This document shows positions 15,812 through 23,908 of a stretch of DNA of 35,202 bases, piece after piece. The notes under the pieces were generated by a model. It was not told the DNA's origin. It did not search any database and saw only the letters and a list, made by a program, of their open reading frames with translations. Within the stretch, counting starts at the first letter, position 1; every line of letters starts with the position of its first letter. Both the position numbers and the translations under genes were made by a program. Location: positions 1 to 35,202 of the forward strand of contig NZ_JAAKZF010000053.1 of assembly GCF_011045125.1 (NCBI RefSeq), given 5' to 3'. The stretch is from Allomesorhizobium camelthorni. Lineage in GTDB: Bacteria; Pseudomonadota; Alphaproteobacteria; Rhizobiales; Rhizobiaceae.

Positions 15812-15959
15812 TTTCCACTTCCCTTTCGTAATATCTGGTGGCCGCGTCGTCGGTGCCGCCGAGGGCGCCCGAGAGCACTCCCCAAACGAAAACGCAAAGC
15901 GCACCAAGGCTCATCAGCATGGCGCCTGCATAAGGTCCAGTGATCTCAAATCCGAGCAT
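15771..15959 (-). CDS. CcoS-like small membrane protein (62 aa)
   Basis: A 62-aa protein with one N-terminal helix (PYAGAMLMSLGALCVFVWGV) followed by LSGALGGTDDAATRYYEREV and a hydrophilic tail. The FVWxVLSG turn after the helix resembles the cbb3 oxidase assembly protein CcoS (FLWAxxSGQFDD). It starts 3 bp after the ccoO-ccoP stop with GGAGG overlapping that stop. CcoS is needed for cofactor insertion into CcoN. The match is partial, so it may be an unrelated accessory subunit. Confidence 0.7.
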   Translation of the reverse strand: MLGFEITGPYAGAMLMSLGALCVFVWGVLSGALGGTDDAATRYYEREVENDNAKHIAKHTGE

Positions 15960-15962
15960 AAC

Positions 15963-17648
15963 TCAGCCTCCTTGGGCGGTATCTTGTTTGCCGGTCACCG
16001 ACCTGCCATTACCTTCGCCGGGTTCGGAGGCCTCCGCTGCCGGGTCAGCGCCCGGAATATAGGCCTTTGCCGGGGAATCGGCTTCCAGCGTCAGATCATT
16101 AAGCGCCGCGCGATCCGTGTCGCTGATCGTCAGCGGCTGCAATGTAAGTGGGTCTTTGTAGGCGGAAAGTGCGAGAACGTAATAGGAGAGCGCCCAGCGG
16201 TCCTCCTCGGGCAACGAGTCTCGGTAGGAGGGCATGGGCGTGCCGCTCATCCCGGTCGTCATTGTCCGGAAAATGTCTTCCACCGCTGCCCCTGACTTGA
16301 ACTGGCCGCTGGTGAGGTCTGCCGGCACAACGCCAAAACCGAGATCATCCTTCAGCCCAGCGGCTTTCTCGCCATCGCCCTTTCCGGTCATGCCATGGCA
16401 CTCCCAGCATTTCGCAACTTGCCACACTTCCTTGCCGCGATCGACGATTGGCTGAGAAGCAGCAGGCGGCTTTCCGATGTAGAGAGGGGGCCCGGGCGGC
16501 TCCTCTATGAAGAACGCATAAGGCTGCTCCGGATCGGAGCGGTCCACCGCCAGCACATACTTGATGTACTGGATGACCGCGAGGCGATCGTTGAGCGGCA
16601 GGTCGTACCAGGCCGGCATCGCCGTGCCGCGTACCCCGCGCGTGATCGTGCGCAAGAGGTCGCCGTCGGTCGGCAGCGGCTCCTTGGTCAGCCGGAACTT
16701 GAACACAGCCGCCGCGAAGCTTCGCGGGCGCTGATTGAACATGAAGGTCGCCGCAGGCCCATTGCCGTCGCCGTTGACCCCGTGGCAGCCGAGGCACCGC
16801 CGCTCATAGACCTCCTTGCCATGGGCGATCCATTCCTCCGATCGCGGCATCGTCGCGTCCATGACTTCGAGCTGCTGCGGCTCGAACAGGTCGCGCCACT
16901 TGCCGCGGTTCATGCCGAGCTTCTGGACATAAGCGACGAGACCTTCCAGGTCTTGCGTCTCGGCGGCGATCTTCACCGTGCTGCCTGTGTATTCCTCGTT
17001 CGGCGTCAGGATGACTGGAACCTTGCCGCGCGCCAGCATCGGCACGAACAGCAGCCCGTCGGCATTCGGCGTAAGCCTAATCTGTTGCTGGCTTGCGAAG
17101 TCGAACAGCCCTTCGGTGACCTGCGTTCTTTCCAGCGTACGATTACCGGCTCCGTCATCAACGATTGCGACCGGCTGTTCGGGCGTCTCGAAGAGTTCGC
17201 GGTAAGGCGCCATGGTCGAATCGGGGGAGAGCATGCGCGGATTCCAGAAATGGGCGAGATGCCACTCGTCGCTGAACTTAAGTCCGACCCGCATCAGATC
17301 GGGTCCGATGCGCCGCGTGCCGAACAGATGCGGCACGTCGTAGGCGAATTCGCCCGACTCGGTCACCGGACCCCAGCGGCGCGTCTCGCCGGTCACCGGA
17401 CGCACGTATTGGGAATGGCAATACCAGCAACCTTCGCGCAGATAGACATCGCGGCCAAGTTGTTGCAGCGGCGTGTAATCGGTGGCCTCCGTATGGATCC
17501 ATTTGAGCTGGCCGAGATCGGTGCGGACCACGGCGGTCACCCGGGGAGTTCGCGACGAAGGTTCGAAAAACGGCAGGAAGCCCTGGGTGATGAGGGCGGC
17601 GAAAAAGAAGAAGATGCCTGCCACCAGGGTAACAAACCGCGCGCTCAT
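15963..17648 (-). CDS. ccoO: CcoO fused to diheme CcoP-like domain (triheme cytochrome c)
   Basis: A 561-aa protein. An N-terminal helix (VTLVAGIFFFFAALI) anchors it. Residues 40-155 are the CcoO heme domain: C74-WY-C77-H78 in GCWYCHSQYVRP, then GPDLMRVGLKFSDEWH and the NPRMLSPDSTM segment. A linker leads to a second heme site C285-LG-C288-H289 with Met in GTAMPAW (344), and a third C414-WE-C417-H418 with Met in GTPMPSY (472), the two-heme plan of CcoP. The start overlaps the ccoN stop (ATGA). In standard cbb3 oxidases CcoO and CcoP are separate membrane-anchored subunits, so this fusion is unusual. It passes electrons from periplasmic donors to CcoN. Confidence 0.92.
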   Translation of the reverse strand: MSARFVTLVAGIFFFFAALITQGFLPFFEPSSRTPRVTAVVRTDLGQLKWIHTEATDYTPLQQLGRDVYLREGCWYCHSQYVRPVTGETRRWGPVTESGEFAYDVPHLFGTRRIGPDLMRVGLKFSDEWHLAHFWNPRMLSPDSTMAPYRELFETPEQPVAIVDDGAGNRTLERTQVTEGLFDFASQQQIRLTPNADGLLFVPMLARGKVPVILTPNEEYTGSTVKIAAETQDLEGLVAYVQKLGMNRGKWRDLFEPQQLEVMDATMPRSEEWIAHGKEVYERRCLGCHGVNGDGNGPAATFMFNQRPRSFAAAVFKFRLTKEPLPTDGDLLRTITRGVRGTAMPAWYDLPLNDRLAVIQYIKYVLAVDRSDPEQPYAFFIEEPPGPPLYIGKPPAASQPIVDRGKEVWQVAKCWECHGMTGKGDGEKAAGLKDDLGFGVVPADLTSGQFKSGAAVEDIFRTMTTGMSGTPMPSYRDSLPEEDRWALSYYVLALSAYKDPLTLQPLTISDTDRAALNDLTLEADSPAKAYIPGADPAAEASEPGEGNGRSVTGKQDTAQGG

Positions 17649-19087
17649 CGGGCCGCCCCGCCAGCCGGAACCGGGGCCGCACCGAGTGCCGGACCTTCCG
17701 CCGCTTCGGCGGGCCGGGTCAGCGCCGTCATCATCAGATTGATGACGAGAAGCGTCATCCCGATATCCATGCTGATGCCAGCAACGGTCCGCACCAGCCA
17801 ATAGGGCCGCATCGCGAGCACCGTGTCGAGCCACTCGGTGCCGGCCATCCACTGGAAGCCCTGCTGCAGACCGCCCGCGGTCAGCACCAGGCCCATGGTG
17901 GAGATACCGACGGTGATCAGCCAGAACGCCCAATTGCCCATGGTGAACGACCAAAGCTCGCGCCCGCAGGCCCGTGGCCAGACATAGATCAGGCCGCCCA
18001 TCGCCCAGACCACGAACGTCCCGAACACGGTGAGGTGCGAGTGCGAGATGACGAAATCGGTGAAATGGGTCGGCTGCTGGATCGAGCGCAAGGCCTCCGT
18101 CGAGCCCTGGAAACACCCCACCAGATACATCAGCGAGCCCGTGATCAGAAACTTCGCCGGGAGGTTTTTCCCGAAGGCGTCCCAGCGACCCTTCACGGTG
18201 CCGAAGAAGTTCACCAGCACCGTCCACACCGGAATGATCAGCAGCATGGAAGTGATGATCGCCAGCGTCTCGGCCCAGTCGGCGATCGGGCTGTAGAGAT
18301 AATGATGAATGCCGACGAAGGGGTAGAACAGGGCGAGAGACCAGAAGCCGACGAGCGAGAGCTTGTGGCCATAGATCGGATTGCGCACGCTGATCGGCAG
18401 GAAATAGTAGATCAGCACGTAGCCCGCCGGCGTGATCCACAGTCCGACGATGTAATGGAGGTAGAGGCCATGGAAGGCCGCGCTGTTGATGCCCGAGATT
18501 GTGTAGGGCAGGATGATACCGAGAACGAGATTCATCGTCGTCCACACGAAAGCACCGATCAGATACCAGATTGCGACATAGAGCGGCGGCTCGAGGCGCC
18601 GGGAGATGGCGATCAGGAATTGTGCGGTCGCCACCGCCACGACCAGGAGGATCGGGATTTTGGCGAACAGCGGGAACTCGCCCGCTTCGAGGCCGTGGTT
18701 TTCACCGAACGGCAACGCGATGAGCGCCGCCGCCACGGAGATATTCCACAACCAGGCCAGCGGTGCGCCCCATTGCGGCCATGGCACCCGCACACCGCAA
18801 AGGCGGGGCACCAGGTAGTAGCATTGGCCGATGAAGAGGGAGGAAAAGGCGCCAAAGATGACGCCGTTGACGTGGACCGGCCGCAACCTGCCGAAGGTCA
18901 ACCCCAAGCTGGTGCCGAGATAATCGGGATAATTGAAGAGGCCCGACAGCGCCACGCCGACCGAAGGTGCGACCAAGAGCCAGAACATGCCCCAGTAGAG
19001 CCAGGTTCGCACGACCGGCCAGTCGACCAGTTCATCCAGGTCGATGCCGGCAAATCCGCCACGCAATATTACCGCCGTTTCCGCCAC
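17645..19087 (-). CDS. ccoN: cbb3-type cytochrome c oxidase subunit I
   Basis: A 480-aa heme-copper oxidase subunit with about 12 helices. Ligand motifs are visible: low-spin heme His in RPVHVNGVIFG, CuB helix LHYIVGLWITPAGYVLIYYF with the cbb3-type tyrosine, the CuB pair GIHHYLYSPI, and the heme pair SHSHLTVFGTF. The HHYLYSP context and IPVWTVLVNFFGT are CcoN-like and not NorB-like. Somewhat shorter than many proteobacterial CcoN. It is the first gene of the oxidase subunit block and overlaps ccoO-ccoP by 4 bp. It reduces O2 with high affinity and pumps protons. The gap 19088-19245 shows only a weak CCGGCA/TGCCGG hairpin. Confidence 0.95.
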   Translation of the reverse strand: MAETAVILRGGFAGIDLDELVDWPVVRTWLYWGMFWLLVAPSVGVALSGLFNYPDYLGTSLGLTFGRLRPVHVNGVIFGAFSSLFIGQCYYLVPRLCGVRVPWPQWGAPLAWLWNISVAAALIALPFGENHGLEAGEFPLFAKIPILLVVAVATAQFLIAISRRLEPPLYVAIWYLIGAFVWTTMNLVLGIILPYTISGINSAAFHGLYLHYIVGLWITPAGYVLIYYFLPISVRNPIYGHKLSLVGFWSLALFYPFVGIHHYLYSPIADWAETLAIITSMLLIIPVWTVLVNFFGTVKGRWDAFGKNLPAKFLITGSLMYLVGCFQGSTEALRSIQQPTHFTDFVISHSHLTVFGTFVVWAMGGLIYVWPRACGRELWSFTMGNWAFWLITVGISTMGLVLTAGGLQQGFQWMAGTEWLDTVLAMRPYWLVRTVAGISMDIGMTLLVINLMMTALTRPAEAAEGPALGAAPVPAGGAAR

Positions 19088-19245
19088 AGCGTGCCCCTCC
19101 CATCACACGCGCTTGAGCCGCGCGACTCTTTAAGACTCAACTCCAAACTTTACCGGCACCGAGCACCACCCGATGCCGGTTGCCGGTTTGTGATATCTTC
19201 CCGCGCAAGTCGTCCTCTCCGCAGCCCGCGCCAAGCCAAAAAGAA

Positions 19246-19710
19246 CTAATGCTTGCCGGGGACCAACACCGAGCCGGCGTTCGACCAGTGGATGTACGCT
19301 TCCAAGGCCTTCATCGCCTCCGAATCGGACTCGATCTTTTCGCCCTGGTTGGGCTTCTCGATGCACCAGTTGATCATGTCGCGGAGCGTCGCGAATTTGC
19401 TCGTTTCTACCTGGAACTTCGGGTAGGACTGCGGGTGGGTGTCGGAGGCCATGGGATGGCACATTGCGCAGGCCATTCCCGTGGTGGAGAGGACGACGTT
19501 CATCTGTTTGGCGATCGCCGCATCGCCATGGAACAGGAGGTCGCCCTTCCTGACCTCCTCCGTGAGTATGTCTTCGTATAGTTTCAACTGCTCCGGTGTG
19601 TGCGGTTCCTTGTGGGCGCTGGTCGGGCCGACGAGGACGGCGGTCGCCGCAATGGCTACGACGAAGGACGGACGGCACAACACGCCGCGAAATGTCGCTC
19701 TGATTGTCAT
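19246..19710 (-). CDS. Periplasmic monoheme cytochrome c, SoxA-reminiscent
   Basis: A 154-aa exported protein. A Sec signal (PSFVVAIAATAVLVGPTSA) is followed by C81-AM-C84-H85 in TGMACAMCHPMASDTHPQSY and the segment FATLRDMINWCIEKPNQGE. The YPKF...TLRxxINxC pattern after the heme recalls the SoxA/diheme family; the weak match makes this a hypothesis. The ATG at 19710 is chosen because GGGAGG is then seven bases upstream. It lies 14 bp after the metallophosphoesterase stop, in the same operon. It could be the electron donor to the oxidase or a subunit that works with the phosphoesterase. Confidence 0.8.
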   Translation of the reverse strand: MTIRATFRGVLCRPSFVVAIAATAVLVGPTSAHKEPHTPEQLKLYEDILTEEVRKGDLLFHGDAAIAKQMNVVLSTTGMACAMCHPMASDTHPQSYPKFQVETSKFATLRDMINWCIEKPNQGEKIESDSEAMKALEAYIHWSNAGSVLVPGKH

Positions 19711-19724
19711 AGCCATTCCTCCCT

Positions 19725-20861
19725 TTAGTATGGCCACATATTGTCGGCCATGCGCGGCCGCAGCTTCTCAGGCTGACTCAACGAGGAATCCGGGTCCGAT
19801 TGAACAAAGACCTCCTTGCGGCCCCACATGATGTACTCGACGTCGACCTTGTCGTCGGCGTTCACGTTCACGGTTTCCCAGCCGACCCCATCGAAGTGAT
19901 CGCCGGGGTCGGCCCGGATCATCAGCTTGGTCAGCTTGGGCACACCTTCCGGGGCATAGGGCCACGGCCACGAGGTCGCAAGCATGCCGATCGAGCGCAT
20001 GGTTCCGATCTCGTTGTAGAGCACCTGGTGGACGTGACCATGGATGTTGGTGACCTTGGTAAAAGGCTTTAGAACCTCATTCACTTCGCGCCAGTCGCGC
20101 ACCCAGAAGTTCCAGGGCGGGTAGTATTCGTAGAGGGGATTGTGGCTGAAGATGATCACCGGGCTGGTGTTGTCCCACTCGGCGAGAATGCTCTGCATCC
20201 AGTCGAGCTGGTCGCGGCCGACCCCAGCCCACGCGCCTGCAACCGTGCCGTCGAGGGTCGCCATATGGCCCATGCGCTCCTCTGGCGTCATCTTCTTCAC
20301 TGTCCAGTAGTCCGGTCCCCGGCTGACCGTATCGAGCCCGATGAAGCGCACGCCCTTGTGATCGAAGGTCCAGTTGGGCTGGCCGAACAACTCGCCCCAC
20401 TTCTTGCCCATATCCAGATACCAGTCGTGCTCGCCCGGGATGTAGTACTTCTCGATCGTCAAATCCTTGAGGAGCTCGACGCCAAGCTCGAGTTCCTCGA
20501 TCTTTCCGAGCTGGGCCAGGTCGCCGCCGAAGATCAGGAAGTCGGCCGGCGGATCCATGGCCTGGACCTCCTGCACGGCGCGCACCACCTTGTCGACGAA
20601 GCGGGTGTTGAGGGATCTCTCGTAGAGGTGGGTGTCCGAAATCCAGGCAAACTTGAAGGGCGCTTCGGCAGCGTGAGCGACGTCAAGGGTGTTGAGCAGC
20701 GGCCACCACGCGAAGGTTTGGCCGACGGAAGCGGCGCCGAACAGCAGCGATCTGTGAATGAAGGTGCGACGGGTGATTTGGAGCGAATCGTCGGGGCGTA
20801 CTCCAGGCTGCTGCAGCACCGCATGCATTTCGCGTCGAATGCGGTCAAGCTCGTCAGACAT
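19725..20861 (-). CDS. Tat-exported calcineurin-like metallophosphoesterase
   Basis: A 378-aa protein with a Tat motif (ITRRTFIHRSLLFGAA, R31-R32) and a complete dimetal phosphoesterase core: D76 and H78 in WISDTHLYE, D114 in FGGDLAQLG, H145/D146 in PGEHDWYLD, H240 in FSHNPLYEY, and H276/H278 in NIHGHVHQ. The usual GNHD reads GEHD, so the metal-ligand asparagine is glutamate. Tryptophan-rich segments surround the site. Its place between cytochrome and cupredoxin genes, not nucleotide metabolism, suggests a redox-linked role. SoxB is also a Tat-exported dimetal member of this superfamily but is larger, with a 5'-nucleotidase domain absent here. Confidence 0.9.
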   Translation of the reverse strand: MSDELDRIRREMHAVLQQPGVRPDDSLQITRRTFIHRSLLFGAASVGQTFAWWPLLNTLDVAHAAEAPFKFAWISDTHLYERSLNTRFVDKVVRAVQEVQAMDPPADFLIFGGDLAQLGKIEELELGVELLKDLTIEKYYIPGEHDWYLDMGKKWGELFGQPNWTFDHKGVRFIGLDTVSRGPDYWTVKKMTPEERMGHMATLDGTVAGAWAGVGRDQLDWMQSILAEWDNTSPVIIFSHNPLYEYYPPWNFWVRDWREVNEVLKPFTKVTNIHGHVHQVLYNEIGTMRSIGMLATSWPWPYAPEGVPKLTKLMIRADPGDHFDGVGWETVNVNADDKVDVEYIMWGRKEVFVQSDPDSSLSQPEKLRPRMADNMWPY

Positions 20862-20951
20862 CGGGGTTCCTCCTCAATACAGACCGTTTCTTAAGGCGCC
20901 GGTCTTCTCATAGGAACGCGACCCTGTTGGGTCAGTGGGCCGCCCATTTTC

Positions 20952-21668
20952 TTATTTTTTCAGTTCAATCGTCAGGCTGGTAGGCTGATTCTCCGCAACT
21001 GTTACGGGCTGCTCGATGGGCCCGGTGAAGGGGTGGATCGCGACGAGCGTGTAGTCGCCGGGCGGTACATCGGGGAGACTGAATTTGCCATCGGCACCGG
21101 TGATCGCGTAGTAGGGATTGTCCACCACATAGACCCAGCCTTCCATCCAGCCATGCGCATCGCAGTCGATGCGGACAGTGCCGGTACGGTTCAATTCGAC
21201 GGGTATGCGCTGTCCCTGATTGGGCAGCGCCAGGTTGAAGGTGGTGCGCTTGCCATAATAGCCGTGGGTGTTGTGGAGCATTGGGTCGCTGTTGACGACC
21301 TCCAGAGAACCGGCCGGTATCACCTGAACCGCAGGCTCAAAGCGGCATTTGACATTGTCGAGCACGGGCGGCTTTTCGACCGGCGCCCAAGCCTTTCCCT
21401 TCGCCACCTCGACCAGATATACCGCCGCGTTCAGCACGGCCTGATCGCCGCCGACCTCGATCAGCGGCTCTTCGCGCGGGGCGCCGCACACCTCGACATC
21501 CTTGGTGGGGATGATCTTTGTTGTCGGCACGTCACCGCGGTAGACGATCGTACCCTCGATCGTTCCGCCTCCGGTGACCGGACCTTCTTCGTAAGCATGG
21601 GCAGGCACCGACATCGTCGCAACGAAAGCGATCGCCGCTAGCCCGCTGATCAACTCAAGAATCTTCAT
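20952..21668 (-). CDS. Cupredoxin-like / carboxypeptidase regulatory-like periplasmic protein
   Basis: A 238-aa protein with a signal peptide (ELISGLAAIAFVATMSVPAHA). The middle has a cupredoxin-like pattern: LHNTHGYYG (H132, H135) and later DCDAHGWMEGWVYV, giving C169-x2-H172-x2-M175, a type-1 copper ligand spacing. The C-terminal 60 residues are a carboxypeptidase regulatory-like beta sandwich (ITGADGKFSLPDVPPGDYTL). The ATG at 21668 has GGGAGG eight bases upstream; a GTG at 21677 is too close to it. Likely a periplasmic copper electron carrier or copper donor to the oxidase. Related proteins are often annotated 'methylamine utilization protein'. Confidence 0.78.
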   Translation of the reverse strand: MKILELISGLAAIAFVATMSVPAHAYEEGPVTGGGTIEGTIVYRGDVPTTKIIPTKDVEVCGAPREEPLIEVGGDQAVLNAAVYLVEVAKGKAWAPVEKPPVLDNVKCRFEPAVQVIPAGSLEVVNSDPMLHNTHGYYGKRTTFNLALPNQGQRIPVELNRTGTVRIDCDAHGWMEGWVYVVDNPYYAITGADGKFSLPDVPPGDYTLVAIHPFTGPIEQPVTVAENQPTSLTIELKK

Positions 21669-21862
21669 CGAAGCCACCTCCCTTCATGAGGGGCCACCTG
21701 CAAATAAGTTTAGAACCAAACCAGTTATCATGTCTAGTCAGTCAGCAACAAAACAAGATAAGATCGATGCTGCCAGGCGAGATTGCTACCGAGGGTTGCT
21801 TAAGACTCAAACGTTGTGCTCGGGAACTTGAAGCGTCTTTCTCGAGGTACCGGAGGTACTTG
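21669..21862. promoter_or_regulatory. Divergent intergenic region, oxidase operon / sco-hemA-groEL
   Basis: The 194-bp gap separates the minus-strand block (cupredoxin downward) from the plus-strand sco gene and must hold both promoters. It is more AT-rich than its surroundings at 21715-21775. I see no FNR/FixK box (TTGAT-N4-ATCAA) and no clear palindrome, so the expected low-oxygen control of a cbb3 oxidase is not evident here. Confidence 0.4.
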
Positions 21863-22480
21863 ATGAAGCGACGGCATGGACTCCTTCGCCCCTGGGCTCA
21901 CGGTCCCCGCACCCTCTTCTCCATCATATTCGCATCGGCCCTGTCGATCTGCCAACCGCCCGCGCATGCCGGCACGGCGCCGGTGACGATCGGCGGCCCG
22001 TTCACGCTCACGGCGCCGGACGGAACGACGGTCACCGATGAGACTTATCGCGGCAAATGGCTGCTGGTTTTCTTCGGCTACACGTCATGTCCCGACATCT
22101 GTCCGGCGACACTGTCCGAAATCGCCGTGGCGATTGAGGAACTCGGCCCCGACGCCGCAAAACTGCAACCGATCTTTATCACCGTCGATCCTGAACGCGA
22201 CACGCCTGAAGTGATGGGCAAATACACCGGGGCGATCGATCCAAGGATCGTGGGACTCACCGGCAGTCCGCAACAGATCGCCGCGGTTGCCCGGGAATAT
22301 GGCGCCTACAGCGCACGCTACAAAACTGGAGCGGGCGCCGAAGACTACGTCGTCGACCATAGTACTTACATCTATATTATGGATCCTCAGGGCAAATTCG
22401 TGCGAGGCTTGGACTTCGACACGCCAACTGGTCGCATTGCCGACACGCTGCGCAAAATCATGGAGCAATCTCGTGAGTGA
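21863..22480 (+). CDS. SCO1/SenC-family copper chaperone
   Basis: A 205-aa thioredoxin-fold protein. An N-terminal signal/anchor helix (TLFSIIFASALSIC) precedes the SCO core GPFTLTAPDGTTVTDETYRG, the copper-binding C76-PDI-C80 in TSCPDICPATL, and the third ligand H166 in VVDHSTYIY. SCO proteins load copper into cytochrome oxidases (CuB in cbb3 enzymes) or reduce thiols. The ATG at 21863 is chosen because CGGAGG lies six to ten bases upstream; the longer frame to 21686 has no family match. It starts the plus-strand unit sco-hemA-groEL that diverges from the oxidase operon. Confidence 0.92.
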   Translation: MKRRHGLLRPWAHGPRTLFSIIFASALSICQPPAHAGTAPVTIGGPFTLTAPDGTTVTDETYRGKWLLVFFGYTSCPDICPATLSEIAVAIEELGPDAAKLQPIFITVDPERDTPEVMGKYTGAIDPRIVGLTGSPQQIAAVAREYGAYSARYKTGAGAEDYVVDHSTYIYIMDPQGKFVRGLDFDTPTGRIADTLRKIMEQSRE

Positions 22481-22583
22481 AAGAGGCCTTAGATGGGGTT
22501 GCGGATAGGACAAATTTCGAGGTGCAGCAAAGGTCGTTGTGATGGCGCGATCTAGACTCGCGGCGACCAGAAATCGGGGGAGC

Positions 22584-23852
22584 ATGACCGATAGTCGGTG
22601 GGAGTCCCGAAAGGCTGGCGTTACGAGTTATGACGGTTTCTTCGCCGACGCCATCGCGCGGCTGCAGGACGAGCGGCGCTACCGGGTGTTCGCAGACCTT
22701 GAGCGGATCGCTGGCCGCTTTCCCCACGCTGTGTGGCATTCCCCGCAAGGACCGAAGGAAGTCGTCATCTGGTGCTCCAACGACTATCTCGGGATGGGAC
22801 AGCACCCAAAGGTCGTCGGAGCCATGGTCGAAACGGCGACCCGCCTGGGAACGGGGGCCGGGGGAACGCGCAACATCGCCGGCACCAACCATCCGCTGGT
22901 CGAGCTCGAGGGTGAGCTTGCCGATCTCCACGGCAAGGAGGCGGCGCTGGTCTTCACGTCCGGCTATGTCTCGAACCAGACCGGCATCTCGACCATCGCC
23001 AAGCTGGTCCCCGATTGTCTGATCCTGTCCGATGCCCTCAACCACAATTCGATGATCGAGGGCATCCGCCAGTCCGGCACGGAGAAATGCATCTTCCGCC
23101 ACAACGACGTCGATCATCTCGAGGAATTGTTGAAGACGGCGGGCCCGGTTCGGCCGAAGCTCATCGTCTTCGAAAGTCTCTATTCGATGGGCGGCGACGT
23201 CGCCCCGATCAATCAGATCTGCGATATCGCCGATCGCTATGGCGCGATGACCTATCTCGACGAGGTCCATGCGGTGGGCATGTACGGCCCTCGCGGTGCC
23301 GGCATCGCCGCACGCGACGGCGCCATGAACCGGATCGACGTGATTGAAGGCACGCTCGCCAAGGCCTTCGGCTGCCTCGGCGGCTATATCACGGGAAGTG
23401 CTGTGCTGATCGACGCGGTCCGTTCCTATGCCCCGGGTTTCATCTTCACCACCGCGTTGCCACCGGCGATCTGCGCCGCGGCCACGGCGGCGATCCGACA
23501 TCTGAAAACCTCGCAGTGGGAGCGCCAGCGCCAGCAGGACCGCGCGCGGCGGGTCAAGGCGGCGCTGGGCGCAGCGGCGTTGCCGGTCATGCTGAGCGAC
23601 ACCCACATCGTTCCGGTGGCAGTCGGCGATCCGGTACATTGCAAGGCGGCGAGCGACCTTCTGCTGAGCGAGCACAGCATTTATATCCAGCCTATCAATT
23701 ATCCGACCGTCGCGAAGGGAACCGAGCGGCTGCGCATTGCGCCGATACCCTGCCATGACGACATCATGATCGATCGCCTCGCTGCGGCACTGGTCGATGT
23801 CTGGGATCGGCTTGGGCTGCCACGGGACAAACCCGCTTACGCGGCCGAATGA
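22584..23852 (+). CDS. hemA: 5-aminolevulinate synthase
   Basis: A 422-aa PLP enzyme of the alphaproteobacterial C4 (Shemin) pathway, condensing glycine and succinyl-CoA to ALA, the first step of heme synthesis. It shows [63 protein letters not shown] and the PLP-lysine motif [13 protein letters not shown] (K260). The length and frame are normal. ATG 22584 gives a family-like N-terminus; GTG 22539 or ATG 22542, with AAAGG at better spacing, are alternatives. The host surely has a chromosomal hemA, so this copy is probably dedicated to supplying heme for the cytochromes of this island. Confidence 0.95.
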   Translation: MTDSRWESRKAGVTSYDGFFADAIARLQDERRYRVFADLERIAGRFPHAVWHSPQGPKEVVIWCSNDYLGMGQHPKVVGAMVETATRLGTGAGGTRNIAGTNHPLVELEGELADLHGKEAALVFTSGYVSNQTGISTIAKLVPDCLILSDALNHNSMIEGIRQSGTEKCIFRHNDVDHLEELLKTAGPVRPKLIVFESLYSMGGDVAPINQICDIADRYGAMTYLDEVHAVGMYGPRGAGIAARDGAMNRIDVIEGTLAKAFGCLGGYITGSAVLIDAVRSYAPGFIFTTALPPAICAAATAAIRHLKTSQWERQRQQDRARRVKAALGAAALPVMLSDTHIVPVAVGDPVHCKAASDLLLSEHSIYIQPINYPTVAKGTERLRIAPIPCHDDIMIDRLAAALVDVWDRLGLPRDKPAYAAE

Positions 23853-23908
23853 AGCCGTGTCGTCGCCTCATACGGTTCCTCGAAGAATGAACCTCAAGGA
23901 TCAAAGAA

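Noticed and set aside
17649-18545. N-terminal extension of the ccoO-ccoP frame back to 18545
   Set aside because: It runs inside ccoN in another frame; the ATG at 17648 with ATGA overlap and a following membrane helix is the sensible start.
16395-19249. Two long plus-strand frames (16395-17804 and 18035-19249) opposite ccoO-P and ccoN
   Set aside because: Antisense shadows of genes with clear heme and copper motifs.
19130-21810. Shared 11-mer TTAAGACTCAA upstream of ccoN (19130) and upstream of sco (21800) as a common regulator site
   Set aside because: Positions are suggestive, but hundreds of 11-mer pairs are expected by chance in 35 kb on two strands, the match does not extend, and it is not palindromic.
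21669-21862. FNR/FixK box upstream of the oxidase or sco units
   Set aside because: Looked for TTGAT-N4-ATCAA and close variants here and in 19088-19245; none found.
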